Assembly (NCBI GenBank): GCA_002389505.1
Contig: DGPA01000036.1
Coordinates: 1 to 32,721, forward strand
DNA from: Halieaceae bacterium UBA4452
Lineage (GTDB): Bacteria > Pseudomonadota > Gammaproteobacteria > Pseudomonadales > Halieaceae
Reading direction: 5' to 3'
DNA: 32,721 bases
Shown: positions 23,985 through 31,284 of the stretch, one piece after another
How the letters are laid out: each line of letters begins with the position of its first letter
Numbering within the stretch: the first letter of the stretch is position 1
The notes under the pieces: model-generated
Database searches by the model: none
Seen by the model: the letters and a program-made list of their open reading frames with translations, nothing else
What the model was told of the DNA's origin: nothing
Translations under genes and position numbers: made by a program

Positions 23985-24845
23985 TTAATCGTCGTCGCTA
24001 TACTCCGGACGGTGAAATAGATCCAGGTTGTCATCGATGCTTACTGCCAATGGACGCCGCAACGCGATCGTGTCCGGATCTGTAGGAATCATAAATTCCC
24101 AAAGTGTGTCGGGTATGGTCGTGCCCACAGTTCTTCGCCGATTAGCGTCCCATTCACCATCAAGACCAGTGTTCATAATTGAAGTGAGGTCCTCATCACT
24201 GATGCCCAAGACCGCCGTGAGCTTGCCAAAGGAATCTTGGATAAAGTTCAAGCGTGCGTCCCACACAGAACTAGAACGGACATTGTCCTGCAGCAATAGG
24301 TCAGAAGCGGCGCGCTCTTTACTATCAAACCACGCCAAGACTGCGGGAGCTCTGCGCTTAACCGCTTCACGCATATCTTCGTGATCAGCCTGATCCGCAG
24401 CTTTTAGCCAACCCTCCAGTCCAATCCGATGAAAGTAGAGTTCTTTGCCAAGATGCTTCACTAGGCCTTTTGTCTCAGCGCTAGAGCTCTCCTTAAACGT
24501 ATTCAAGAGACTCCAAATAGCCACTTCAGCTAAGAAAGTCGAGACCAAAAAGTCACCCCAATTCTCCGGTGGTAACGACAGCATCTGCATGTCATGTAAC
24601 TGCGTTCGGTCGCGGCCGAACTCCAATTGATGTTCGGGTAGGTCAAGCTCGTCTTCCAGATAGCGGAAAATCGCTCGAGTATGCCCCAAAGTATCCTGAG
24701 CCATTCCCGCAAATGCACTACAGTCCGTCAAACTTCGGCCGTTCAGCATCACCTTGATATACCAGTGTCCCAGTACCCAATCGGTGTCGGCAATACACAG
24801 CATATCCGCCACAAATTCTTTCTTCGCCTGTTCGCTCATCGTCAT
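23985..24845 (-). CDS. paaC: PaaC-like structural subunit of a phenylacetyl-CoA-epoxidase-type oxygenase
   Basis: 286 residues. It belongs to the ferritin-like PaaA/PaaC family. Seen: AQDTLGHTRAIFRYLEDEL, in which Asp51-x-x-Gly54 stands where the catalytic PaaA has Glu-x-x-His, and KELYFHRIGLEGW (Glu135, His139), which matches KETRYHLRRSGEW of E. coli PaaC. The lack of a first ExxH means it should not hold a di-iron centre, as expected for PaaC, and should act as scaffold for PaaA. The C-terminal 40 residues are acidic (ending YSDDD) and do not resemble the usual PaaC end. GAGG is 8 nt before the ATG. Symbol denotes family, not proven orthology. Confidence 0.88.
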   Translation of the reverse strand: MTMSEQAKKEFVADMLCIADTDWVLGHWYIKVMLNGRSLTDCSAFAGMAQDTLGHTRAIFRYLEDELDLPEHQLEFGRDRTQLHDMQMLSLPPENWGDFLVSTFLAEVAIWSLLNTFKESSSAETKGLVKHLGKELYFHRIGLEGWLKAADQADHEDMREAVKRRAPAVLAWFDSKERAASDLLLQDNVRSSSVWDARLNFIQDSFGKLTAVLGISDEDLTSIMNTGLDGEWDANRRRTVGTTIPDTLWEFMIPTDPDTIALRRPLAVSIDDNLDLFHRPEYSDDD

Positions 24846-24881
24846 TGGAATAACCTCATCTTCAAATCTTGTCTTGTTCTT

Positions 24882-25124
24882 TTATTTGTCACCGGGCAGT
24901 TTGCCTTCCCACTTCATCCATCCAAACGTGCTATGGCATGCCTGACAAATCATCGATATTTCCGACACTGTGCCACCAAAGGGACTAATCACCTTGGTGC
25001 GCTTTGATTCACACCACGGACAAGCCACCTGGTCGTTGTATAAATCACCAAAGGCTTCCTCTGGGCCAGCATCTAGTTTTTCAGCGTTACTAGGTGTCGG
25101 CGCTTCGTCCACTGAATTCCTCAT
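24882..25124 (-). CDS. PaaD C-terminal zinc-ribbon half as a separate protein
   Basis: 80 residues from the ATG at 25124, which overlaps the paaB stop (ATGA, 25121-25124); the frame extends further upstream but only across paaB. Seen: CPWC (Cys35, Cys38) and CQAC (Cys60, Cys63) enclosing VISPFGGTVSEISMI, then FGWMKW. This matches the end of PaaD proteins, where CPxCGS...FGST...CxxCxxPFxYFK is the rule. In canonical PaaD this ribbon is fused behind a DUF59 domain; here that domain is coded by another gene on the other side of paaB. Role probably in maturing or reducing the oxygenase, by analogy with PaaD. Confidence 0.82.
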   Translation of the reverse strand: MRNSVDEAPTPSNAEKLDAGPEEAFGDLYNDQVACPWCESKRTKVISPFGGTVSEISMICQACHSTFGWMKWEGKLPGDK

Positions 25125-25366
25125 GCAGCACCAAGAATGTCGTTCGGCGCAATGATCGGAACCACGTCGTCTCTTCTTACCATGCACATCTCTACCCAAG
25201 GTTTTTCGGAGTACATCAGTCGTGCATGAGATAGCGCGAGCTCTGGATTTGGCGCGCTAAGGCAGCCGATATGCGCCAACGGTCCATCTCGGTTTTCACG
25301 CGCAAAGACTTCGTAATAATCGTAAGTAGTCACAGGGAGCGGTATTTTGGCTTTGACTAGGCTCAT
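25121..25366 (-). CDS. paaB: PaaB-like small subunit of the oxygenase
   Basis: 81 residues (E. coli PaaB has 95). Seen: YDYYEVFARENRDGPLAHIG, ALSHARLMYSEKPWVEM and a closing MVRRDDVVPI, which follow the PaaB pattern YEVFxRxxxGxxHxHxGSLxAxxxxxALxNARDxYxRR. PaaB bridges PaaA-PaaC units in the phenylacetyl-CoA epoxidase. GGAG is 8 nt before the ATG. It is preceded by the DUF59 gene by 11 bp and overlaps the zinc-ribbon gene. The shorter C-terminus is a departure from canonical PaaB. Symbol denotes family. Confidence 0.87.
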   Translation of the reverse strand: MSLVKAKIPLPVTTYDYYEVFARENRDGPLAHIGCLSAPNPELALSHARLMYSEKPWVEMCMVRRDDVVPIIAPNDILGAA

Positions 25367-25377
25367 AATTTTGTCTC

Positions 25378-25707
25378 CTAAATACAGTAGCCGTGTTCAC
25401 GGGCAATAATTCGTGCATCGGGTGTTATGTCATTGCGATTCCACTCGTGATGCCATTCAACCTTCACTTTGACCCGGGTGACACCCGCTACTGCACCTAC
25501 CGCCTGCTTTACTTCAGACTGAATCAAATCCCATGCCGGGCAGCCAACGCAGGGGAACACCAGCCCAAGACCCACCACACCGCTCTCATTAATATCTACG
25601 CGTCTGATCATTCCCATAGCGGGCAAGCTCACGTTCATGTGTGGGTCCATCACGGTATCGAGTGCGGCCCGAACGGCCGACTCATTTACCACAACTTGCT
25701 GCCCCAC
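25378..25707 (-). CDS. PaaD N-terminal DUF59 (MIP18-type) half as a separate protein
   Basis: 109 residues from a GTG start at 25707, which overlaps the end of paaA by 22 bp; a GTG at 25692 is a less likely alternative. Seen: AALDTVMDPHMNVSLPAMGM, FPCVGCPAWDLIQSEVKQAV (the Cys-x-x-Cys-Pro segment of PaaD/DUF59), and EWHHEWNRNDITPDARIIAR ending HGYCI, which parallels the W...I...R..L..YGIAPP tail of the PaaD N-terminal domain. DUF59 proteins act in Fe-S or metal-centre assembly. The protein stops where canonical PaaD would run into its zinc ribbon, so PaaD is split here. Confidence 0.85.
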   Translation of the reverse strand: MGQQVVVNESAVRAALDTVMDPHMNVSLPAMGMIRRVDINESGVVGLGLVFPCVGCPAWDLIQSEVKQAVGAVAGVTRVKVKVEWHHEWNRNDITPDARIIAREHGYCI

Positions 25708-26645
25708 TCTTCTCTCTGCAGACGCTCATAGCAGGCAGGCCGCATGGGGCCACCATTTTTAAAATTATCAATGGCGCGATCCCAGGTCGTCTCCTCCCAC
25801 TCCCAGTCCATTTTCTCGGCATCAAATGTCATCGGGTATGGCATGCCTTCAATGACATAGGCTTGGGTTTCTTCGTCAAATCTAGCGGGGACATCCAAAC
25901 CAGCCCGCTCGGCAAAATCGGTCGCCGACTTAAGCCATTTTGCGCGCATCGTATCGTTACTCCACTGCCTGACCTGATAGGTCAGTTGATCTGGATGGCC
26001 CTTGAGATGATCCGGGCGCCCATACCAGTGATAACCCCAGGGGAAAATCCAACGCACGGCATCTTCTACCAGCTGTTTAGTCTCATCGTTTTGATTGAAA
26101 TAGAACTGTGTCCACAACGCACCGTGACGAAAATGAAAGGCCTCTTCAAAATTAACCTTCTTTAACGTTCTGCGATAAGGCGCAAAGCTACAGTTGAGCT
26201 CTAGATCCCATGTGGTAAATCGACCCGCCCTATCCAGAAAGGCCTGTGAAACCACGAACTCTGCGTAGTTTCGAATTGGAAATTCCATAATGGGTAGTGA
26301 CCAGTAGGTGTTCGGATCAGCTTCAAATGCCAGCTTCTGCATATCAACGCCAAAGCGCTCGTAGAGCATACCCTGCTGGTGTGCATGGCCTACTTCGTCT
26401 TGAATCGTGCCACAGATAGCCACTTTTGCGCCGATATCAGGCGCAACACGAAAACCGGTATAGGCCCAGGTCAATACGGTGACCTCACTTTGCGCAGCAA
26501 TTTCCAAGGTGCGCTGGAGTATTGCCCTGTACCTAGGTGTGAGGTCAGCCATATCCTCGATCAACTCTCCCGCTCGAATGCGTGCTAACAGCGCCTCTTC
26601 TGCCGCCTGCTCTGGAGTGATCTCTATCTTCTGCGCTGTGTTCAT
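25686..26645 (-). CDS. paaA: PaaA-like catalytic di-iron subunit of a phenylacetyl-CoA-epoxidase-type oxygenase
   Basis: 319 residues from the ATG at 26645, which has GGTGG 5 nt upstream; a TTG at 26672 is in frame but poorer. Ferritin-like di-iron oxygenase that should insert oxygen from O2 into a CoA thioester. The ligand set is complete by eye: Glu54 (QSEVTV), Glu84-x-x-His87 (DEVGHAHQQ), Glu129 (NYAEFVV) as a likely fourth carboxylate, and Glu168-x-x-His171 (FEEAFHFRHG). The C-terminal 120 residues (YHWYGRPDHL, YVIEGMPYP) are not familiar from E. coli PaaA, so the substrate is probably not phenylacetyl-CoA. First gene of the nine-gene run. No PaaE reductase gene is in the window. Symbol denotes family. 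Confidence 0.88.
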   Translation of the reverse strand: MNTAQKIEITPEQAAEEALLARIRAGELIEDMADLTPRYRAILQRTLEIAAQSEVTVLTWAYTGFRVAPDIGAKVAICGTIQDEVGHAHQQGMLYERFGVDMQKLAFEADPNTYWSLPIMEFPIRNYAEFVVSQAFLDRAGRFTTWDLELNCSFAPYRRTLKKVNFEEAFHFRHGALWTQFYFNQNDETKQLVEDAVRWIFPWGYHWYGRPDHLKGHPDQLTYQVRQWSNDTMRAKWLKSATDFAERAGLDVPARFDEETQAYVIEGMPYPMTFDAEKMDWEWEETTWDRAIDNFKNGGPMRPACYERLQREEWGSKLW

Positions 26646-27239
26646 ATCTTCCACCTTTACCGTGATACCCAATTAATACATACCGACTATACAGTATGTT
26701 TTGTATCTAACCATTGCCGTGTTCTAGTTCAGTGATTACTGCAAGCCCCTCTCTTCACCACCTCGATACACTTCACGCCATACTTTCATCGTTTTTACTC
26801 GGCGCCCTGTGCGCTAATACACGCGAAACAATAGGGCTGTTTAGAACCGTCATGGCTGCTCACTTACCCTTGACTAGATATGCCAACTCCGCAGCAACAA
26901 TGAACTCCACAGATCTACAACGCGCAAAGCGTAACCCAATGCTCATAAGCCAAAATCAATCAGCACCGCTACAACAAAGGCCAAGTCGCGGTTCACCAAA
27001 TGCACCGCTCCACGTCGACATCAATCTGCGACTGACTCAGAAAACTGAGATTTAATGGCCCTCAGATCCGCACCTCAAGCTTTGTAGAGTCCAATAGAAG
27101 TCAGTCCATGGTCTAAGCCGGACTCCCTACAGCGGACAGCGCTAAAATATTGACCCGAATAAATATCAGGCCATCACTTTAGTGCAGCAATAGGGGGGGC
27201 TCTATGTTAAATCGGGCAAGGAATTAGTCAGGTGGGAAG
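26646..27239. other. 594-bp intergenic region between araC-type gene and paaA-like gene
   Basis: Both flanking genes point leftward, so this should hold the promoter of the nine-gene run and the end of the araC-type transcript. It contains the palindrome listed at 26678-26699 close to paaA. A plus-strand frame of 113 codons (26714-27055, TTG start) has no family likeness, no ribosome site and low-complexity composition, so I do not call it a gene. A run of seven G lies near 27,193. I saw no convincing terminator. Confidence 0.5.
26678..26699. promoter_or_regulatory. Candidate operator upstream of the paaA-like gene
   Basis: ACATAC, 10-nt spacer, GTATGT, centred about 43 bp upstream of the ATG at 26645. 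Within it ATACAGTAT is itself a small palindrome. Position and 22-bp size are right for a TetR-type operator overlapping the promoter; the binding protein is unknown. Confidence 0.4.
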
Positions 27240-28250
27240 TCAGCTAGCGTCAGTATCTCTAAACTCGCTGGGTGATTTACCTGTCCATTTCTTAAAGGCG
27301 CGAGAGAAATTTGCCGTATCGGAAAAACCGATAAGATAGGCTATCTCAAAAATTGGCAGGCCCTCTGACATATATGCTTCCGCAAGCGCTCGTCTAGTTT
27401 CATCCAATACTTCGCGAAACGTCGTGTTAGCTGCCTCGAGTTTGTTATATAGCGTACGTGTGCTCATGTTTAACGACTGAGCCACTTGATCTTTACAAGA
27501 GACCCCCGTGGGCAAAAGTCGCAGCAACTCTTTGTAAACACGCGCAGGAAAATCTGCCCTGTCGATCTTCTCAAGGTAATCTACGGTTAACTGTTCGTAC
27601 ATTTGAGTCAAATATGGGTTGGCACTGGGCAGTTTTTTCGATAGGTCCGACTCGTTGATACGAATCGCGGTTAAGGGCGCATCAAATATGACTGGACAGC
27701 CAAAAAATGCCGCGTACTTCGCCTCAAAACCTGTCGGACCCGGCCTTGCTACCGAGATGCTAAGCGGGAAAAAATCACTCTGAAGCGCCAATCGGACCGA
27801 CTGCACAGTAATTGCCAAGAAACCATCAACTTGACTCGGGCCAATTTTCTCATCTGGCGTGTCCGTCTTCACTAATTCAAAAACACCTTCCGCCAGCGTT
27901 GCAGATATAAAATTATTGGTGGTAATTAAGCGATAGTGCTTGATGTAGCGATTCAGATACTCTCCCAGCGTTTCACTGGCATACATCGAGACGCCCAGCG
28001 AGTAAAATGTAGTTGGGTGGAGATATTTAGCAAAATGCAGGCCAAACAAGGGGTCTTTGCAACGCGCTTCAGCGAGCTGCAGCAATCTATACATCTTATC
28101 TGATGAGATTCGAACGCTGGGATCCCGGAGCGTATTGAGGTCTAATCCCACCTCGGTAAATAGGGCGACATAATCCCCGCCCGCGCCCTCGATAGCTTGA
28201 GCGATAACGGTACCAATACTACCTATCGTAGAATGTTCAACCGCCCGCAT
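27240..28250 (-). CDS. AraC family transcriptional regulator (paralogue of the one at 20.2-21.2 kb)
   Basis: 336 residues with the same layout as the other AraC protein: an N-terminal sensing domain (LFGLHFAKYLHPTTFYSLGV) and a C-terminal HTH_18 pair in which IFEIAYLIGFSDTANFSRAF and KKWTGKSPSEFR mark the second helix-turn-helix. It lies just upstream of the paaA-like gene on the same strand, across a 594-bp gap, and downstream of the YkvI-like gene by 114 bp. A role as activator of the nine-gene run in response to a pathway compound is inferred from position. Confidence 0.94.
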   Translation of the reverse strand: MRAVEHSTIGSIGTVIAQAIEGAGGDYVALFTEVGLDLNTLRDPSVRISSDKMYRLLQLAEARCKDPLFGLHFAKYLHPTTFYSLGVSMYASETLGEYLNRYIKHYRLITTNNFISATLAEGVFELVKTDTPDEKIGPSQVDGFLAITVQSVRLALQSDFFPLSISVARPGPTGFEAKYAAFFGCPVIFDAPLTAIRINESDLSKKLPSANPYLTQMYEQLTVDYLEKIDRADFPARVYKELLRLLPTGVSCKDQVAQSLNMSTRTLYNKLEAANTTFREVLDETRRALAEAYMSEGLPIFEIAYLIGFSDTANFSRAFKKWTGKSPSEFRDTDAS

Positions 28251-28364
28251 CAGATCATGCCTGTATTACCTACTCAGTAGATTTCACCATATTGCGGCAT
28301 GCAATAACAAGGGCGCTCGCGCAGTCAAAATATCTATCGCGGCGCTAGGAAATAGTTAAAACTA

Positions 28365-29453
28365 CTAGGGCCGAGCGTAAATCAGCCAGATCCCACGCGT
28401 CATCAGTGGCACCGCGAATACCAGAATAAAACTTAGGGCTAGAAACGTATAGCCAGTGAGAATGAGCGCAATAATACCTAGACTGCTTAGCGCCATACTG
28501 CTGACTACCATTCCTACTGCGACCGTACCGTGCCCCATGTTACTCAGGGATTTGCCACGACGGGTGATGTGCCAGCTATCAACTCTATCGAGAAACCCCT
28601 GCAGCATTCCCACACCGGTCTGTGCAATCAGCACAAATAAAACAGCAACATACAGATCTAGCAACAAACTGGAGCCTAGCGTACCCATGAGGTGATAAGC
28701 AGGTAACTCTGCCTGAATAATCGCCGGAAACTGACTCATGAATGCAGTGTGGAATATCAATCCGGGCACAACCGCCGCTGACGCCGCGCACATGGCTGCC
28801 AAGCCTGCCTGCATACGCGTTTGTATGCCTCTGGCGCAGTACAGTAACAGCGGGATGAAACCACCATTGACCAAGGCGTATTGAACGCCACCTTGCCAGG
28901 CATCCCAATTGACAGGCTCGCTAGCAAACGACGCTTGGATGTTCTGCGCTGGCTCACCGGTAAGCTGCACAACTAACGCCACCAACAGCAATCCCAAAGC
29001 CAGCACCGCCGCAATCATTGTCTTCTCAACGAGCGCCCTACCTTGATAGGTCAGCACAAAGACGACGGCTAATAGCCCAAGACTTCCCGCCCACGCAGGC
29101 AGCCCAAACCTTGTGTCGGCAATCGCTCCAGATGCAGTTGTGCAAACCGCCAGCGTAATCAGCATGCCCAATAAAATGACAATCTCATACAAAAACCAGA
29201 ATCGGCCCAGTAATTTCTGAAAGAAGCCGCGGTACTCAAATTGATCGAACTTACGCGCCAATTCAAATGTGGCAAACAACAAAAAACTGTAGGTCACTAC
29301 CACCGCCACTATGGCGATCAGGCCACCAACTGGCCCGTGACGACTAATAAATTCCATGATTTCACGGCCGGTGCCATAGGAGCCGCCAAAAACGACAGAT
29401 AGAAACACTGCGGAAGGAATAATAAAAACGCGAAAGAGGTAAGAATCAAACAT
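28365..29453 (-). CDS. YkvI-like integral membrane protein (LeuT-fold family, possible transporter)
   Basis: 362 residues from the ATG at 29453, which places the first membrane helix and SVVFGGSYGTGREIMEFIS right at the N-terminus, as in YkvI proteins; the frame allows a start at 29504 with 17 more residues and no good ribosome site supports either strongly. About ten hydrophobic segments are spread over the length. The glycine-rich break in the first helix (FGGSYGTGREI) resembles the unwound first helix of APC-superfamily transporters. The family is poorly characterised. Beside amino-acid and acyl-CoA genes it might import an amino acid or organic acid, but nothing in the sequence fixes this. 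Divergent from the hotdog gene at 29.8 kb. Confidence 0.85.
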   Translation of the reverse strand: MFDSYLFRVFIIPSAVFLSVVFGGSYGTGREIMEFISRHGPVGGLIAIVAVVVTYSFLLFATFELARKFDQFEYRGFFQKLLGRFWFLYEIVILLGMLITLAVCTTASGAIADTRFGLPAWAGSLGLLAVVFVLTYQGRALVEKTMIAAVLALGLLLVALVVQLTGEPAQNIQASFASEPVNWDAWQGGVQYALVNGGFIPLLLYCARGIQTRMQAGLAAMCAASAAVVPGLIFHTAFMSQFPAIIQAELPAYHLMGTLGSSLLLDLYVAVLFVLIAQTGVGMLQGFLDRVDSWHITRRGKSLSNMGHGTVAVGMVVSSMALSSLGIIALILTGYTFLALSFILVFAVPLMTRGIWLIYARP

Positions 29454-29561
29454 GGCTATCGCCCATCTTAATAACCAATAAAGCATACCATTCGTCTGGC
29501 ACATCGTATTATCAAAGCGGGAACATGCTGGGTCACCGTTCTGACAGCAAATCTACTTAAT

Positions 29562-29589
29562 TTGACAAGACGCCAACTCGCGGTGTAAT
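29562..29589 (+). promoter_or_regulatory. Candidate sigma-70 promoter for the rightward hotdog/crotonase/GST genes
   Basis: TTGACA at 29562-29567, a 16-bp spacer, then TGTAAT at 29584-29589 (one mismatch to the -10 consensus). It points toward the hotdog gene starting 184 bp further on. The long leader leaves room for control, though none is evident. Confidence 0.4.
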
Positions 29590-29772
29590 CCACACTATAA
29601 AAACGAGACACGACGATGAAGATTATAGGTAACAAGCAACGGTCATCGATATAATCTCTATCGTAATCAATCAGCTTGTCGCTGAGGGCTGGCCATCGTA
29701 AGCACACAGCTAAAGCGGATTGGTCTCTTTACCCATGAGCATAGCGATAGACAGCGAGGTGTACGTTACGCA

Positions 29773-30234
29773 ATGGATAAAAAACTTCTTATTACGTGTT
29801 TGAGTGACTTTCAGGCCAGAGAAGGCAAGCTATTATTTGTTTCTCCCGCATTGACAGTTTCAAAAGAAATGATTCAGCAGTATTGTCGCTCGGTAAACCA
29901 GATGGACTGGTTTCATTTTGATGAGGAGCGATGCGCAGCTTCTGATTTTGGCGCTATTATTGCGCCGGGAATGTTTACGCTGTCACTTATACACTCAGTG
30001 TATTTTGAAAACGTCGCGCTGCAGGGCTTACGCGCGCTATTTCTCGGCTCTGATCGCTTCCGTATCCTGCGTCCGGTAAAGGCAGGGGATCAGCTAACCC
30101 TTCGGTTTACTGTACAAAAAGTCGCACTACGTGAAGCGGGTTTTGCAGTGCATTATACCTTTGAATGGTTTGGGACAGGTCATGATCAGCCGGTAACATT
30201 GGGCGATTTTATTGTCCGCTATTGGCCGCTCTAG
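29773..30234 (+). CDS. MaoC-like hotdog protein with altered catalytic motif
   Basis: 153 residues. Seen: VNQMDWFHFDEERC at 41-54 and GAIIAPGMFTLSLIHSVYF, the usual order of the hydratase-2 helix in hotdog dehydratases, then RFRILRPVKAGDQLTLRFTV. In active members the motif is Asp-x(4)-His; here His48 is kept but the Asp position is Gln43, with Asp45 and Asp50 close by. It may be an acyl-CoA-binding or thioesterase-like member rather than a hydratase. First of the rightward genes at this end, 150 bp before the crotonase-fold gene. Confidence 0.8.
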   Translation: MDKKLLITCLSDFQAREGKLLFVSPALTVSKEMIQQYCRSVNQMDWFHFDEERCAASDFGAIIAPGMFTLSLIHSVYFENVALQGLRALFLGSDRFRILRPVKAGDQLTLRFTVQKVALREAGFAVHYTFEWFGTGHDQPVTLGDFIVRYWPL

Positions 30235-30384
30235 ATTGTAGTTTTGCCTACTACCCTACAGCAGCTTCAAGGCGATTACTTTGTGCTCACAGTGTTCGGC
30301 ACGCAGCCCTTTTAGCGACCCAATCCTTCACATGCGTCAGGAATTATTTGGCCAGCCATTTAAATTTTTAGGAGTGCAGCAACC

Positions 30385-31176
30385 GTGAACTACTCAAACT
30401 ATGACTTTATAAAGTTTGATCGCAGCGAAGGCGTCCTGACCGTGAAGCTCAACAGGCCAGGCGCACGTAATGCAACGGATCAATATCTTCACAAAGAACT
30501 CTCGCGTGTATTCGCCGACATCGCACAGGACAAAAAAACAAGAGCGGTGATCTTAACAGGAGCCGGTTCTGCTTTTTGCGCTGGGGGTGACTTGAAGCAC
30601 GGGCTGAATATGAACCGCGAACAAACAGATTCGATGACCGAGGAGGGACGCAAGATAATTATGGATATCCTTGACGTTCCTCAGCCAATCATTGCTGCTG
30701 TGAACGGCTATGCCATGGGTCTTGGCGCCACTTTAGCGTTGTTCTGTGATTTCGTTATCGCATCTGAAAACGCAGTATTTGCAGATACACATGTAACAGC
30801 TGGGTATGTTGCAGGTGATGGCGGAGCCGCTATCTGGCCATTACTGCTGGGTATCAATAATGCAAAGGCATTTTTACTTACCGGTGACTGGTTAACCGCC
30901 GCAGCAGCAAAAGAAATCGGCCTAATTCGGGATGTCGTGCCGGCTGATTTACTGATGGCGCATGCGCAGACTATGGCGACGCGAATGGCCACCGGACCAC
31001 GTATGGCAATCGAGGGGACCAAGCTGACCATCAATCGGCTTCTTCGCAATGCAGTGGAAGCCACATTGGACTACGGCATTCAAAAAGAGAAGGAATGCAT
31101 GCTGGTCAGTAACGATACTGTTGAAGCATTATCAGCATTTGTCGAGAAAAGAGCCCCCGTCTTTGATGGCACCTAG
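30385..31176 (+). CDS. Enoyl-CoA hydratase/isomerase (crotonase) family protein lacking both canonical glutamates
   Basis: 263 residues from a GTG start; AGGAG lies 10 nt upstream and the N-terminus FDRSEGVLTVKLNRPGARNA begins just where the family does. Oxyanion-hole loops are present (GSAFCAGGDL near 62-70, NGYAMGLGATLALFCD). The two catalytic Glu of hydratases (144 and 164 in the rat enzyme) correspond to Thr116 and His136, the latter in FADTHVTAGYVAGDGG, with Asp145 nearby. The His/GDGG version is common in uncharacterised crotonases of aromatic and steroid degraders and may catalyse isomerisation, C-C cleavage or thioester chemistry instead of hydration. Probably co-transcribed with the GST genes 108 bp downstream. 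Confidence 0.9.
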   Translation: MNYSNYDFIKFDRSEGVLTVKLNRPGARNATDQYLHKELSRVFADIAQDKKTRAVILTGAGSAFCAGGDLKHGLNMNREQTDSMTEEGRKIIMDILDVPQPIIAAVNGYAMGLGATLALFCDFVIASENAVFADTHVTAGYVAGDGGAAIWPLLLGINNAKAFLLTGDWLTAAAAKEIGLIRDVVPADLLMAHAQTMATRMATGPRMAIEGTKLTINRLLRNAVEATLDYGIQKEKECMLVSNDTVEALSAFVEKRAPVFDGT

Positions 31177-31284
31177 GCGCCACAACCCTCGGATGAGCCA
31201 GCAACGAAAGATCACGTCTGCAACTGCAATGATAACTGCTATGCTGAGCGCTGGTTTAAACGCAGCTCCCAGAGGTTAAGCACC

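Noticed and set aside
25125..25199. Longer N-terminus for the zinc-ribbon PaaD half
   Set aside because: It lies entirely inside paaB and is basic and cysteine-rich in the way of an out-of-frame reading; the ATGA overlap start is better.
21334..26645. Plain phenylacetate degradation operon
   Set aside because: PaaE, PaaG, PaaZ, PaaK and other expected genes are absent, PaaD is split, and the linked genes are of side-chain type.
26714..27055. Plus-strand frame of 113 codons in the gap upstream of paaA
   Set aside because: TTG start, no ribosome site, Ser/Ala/Asn-rich composition without any family motif, and it covers the expected promoter of the nine-gene run.
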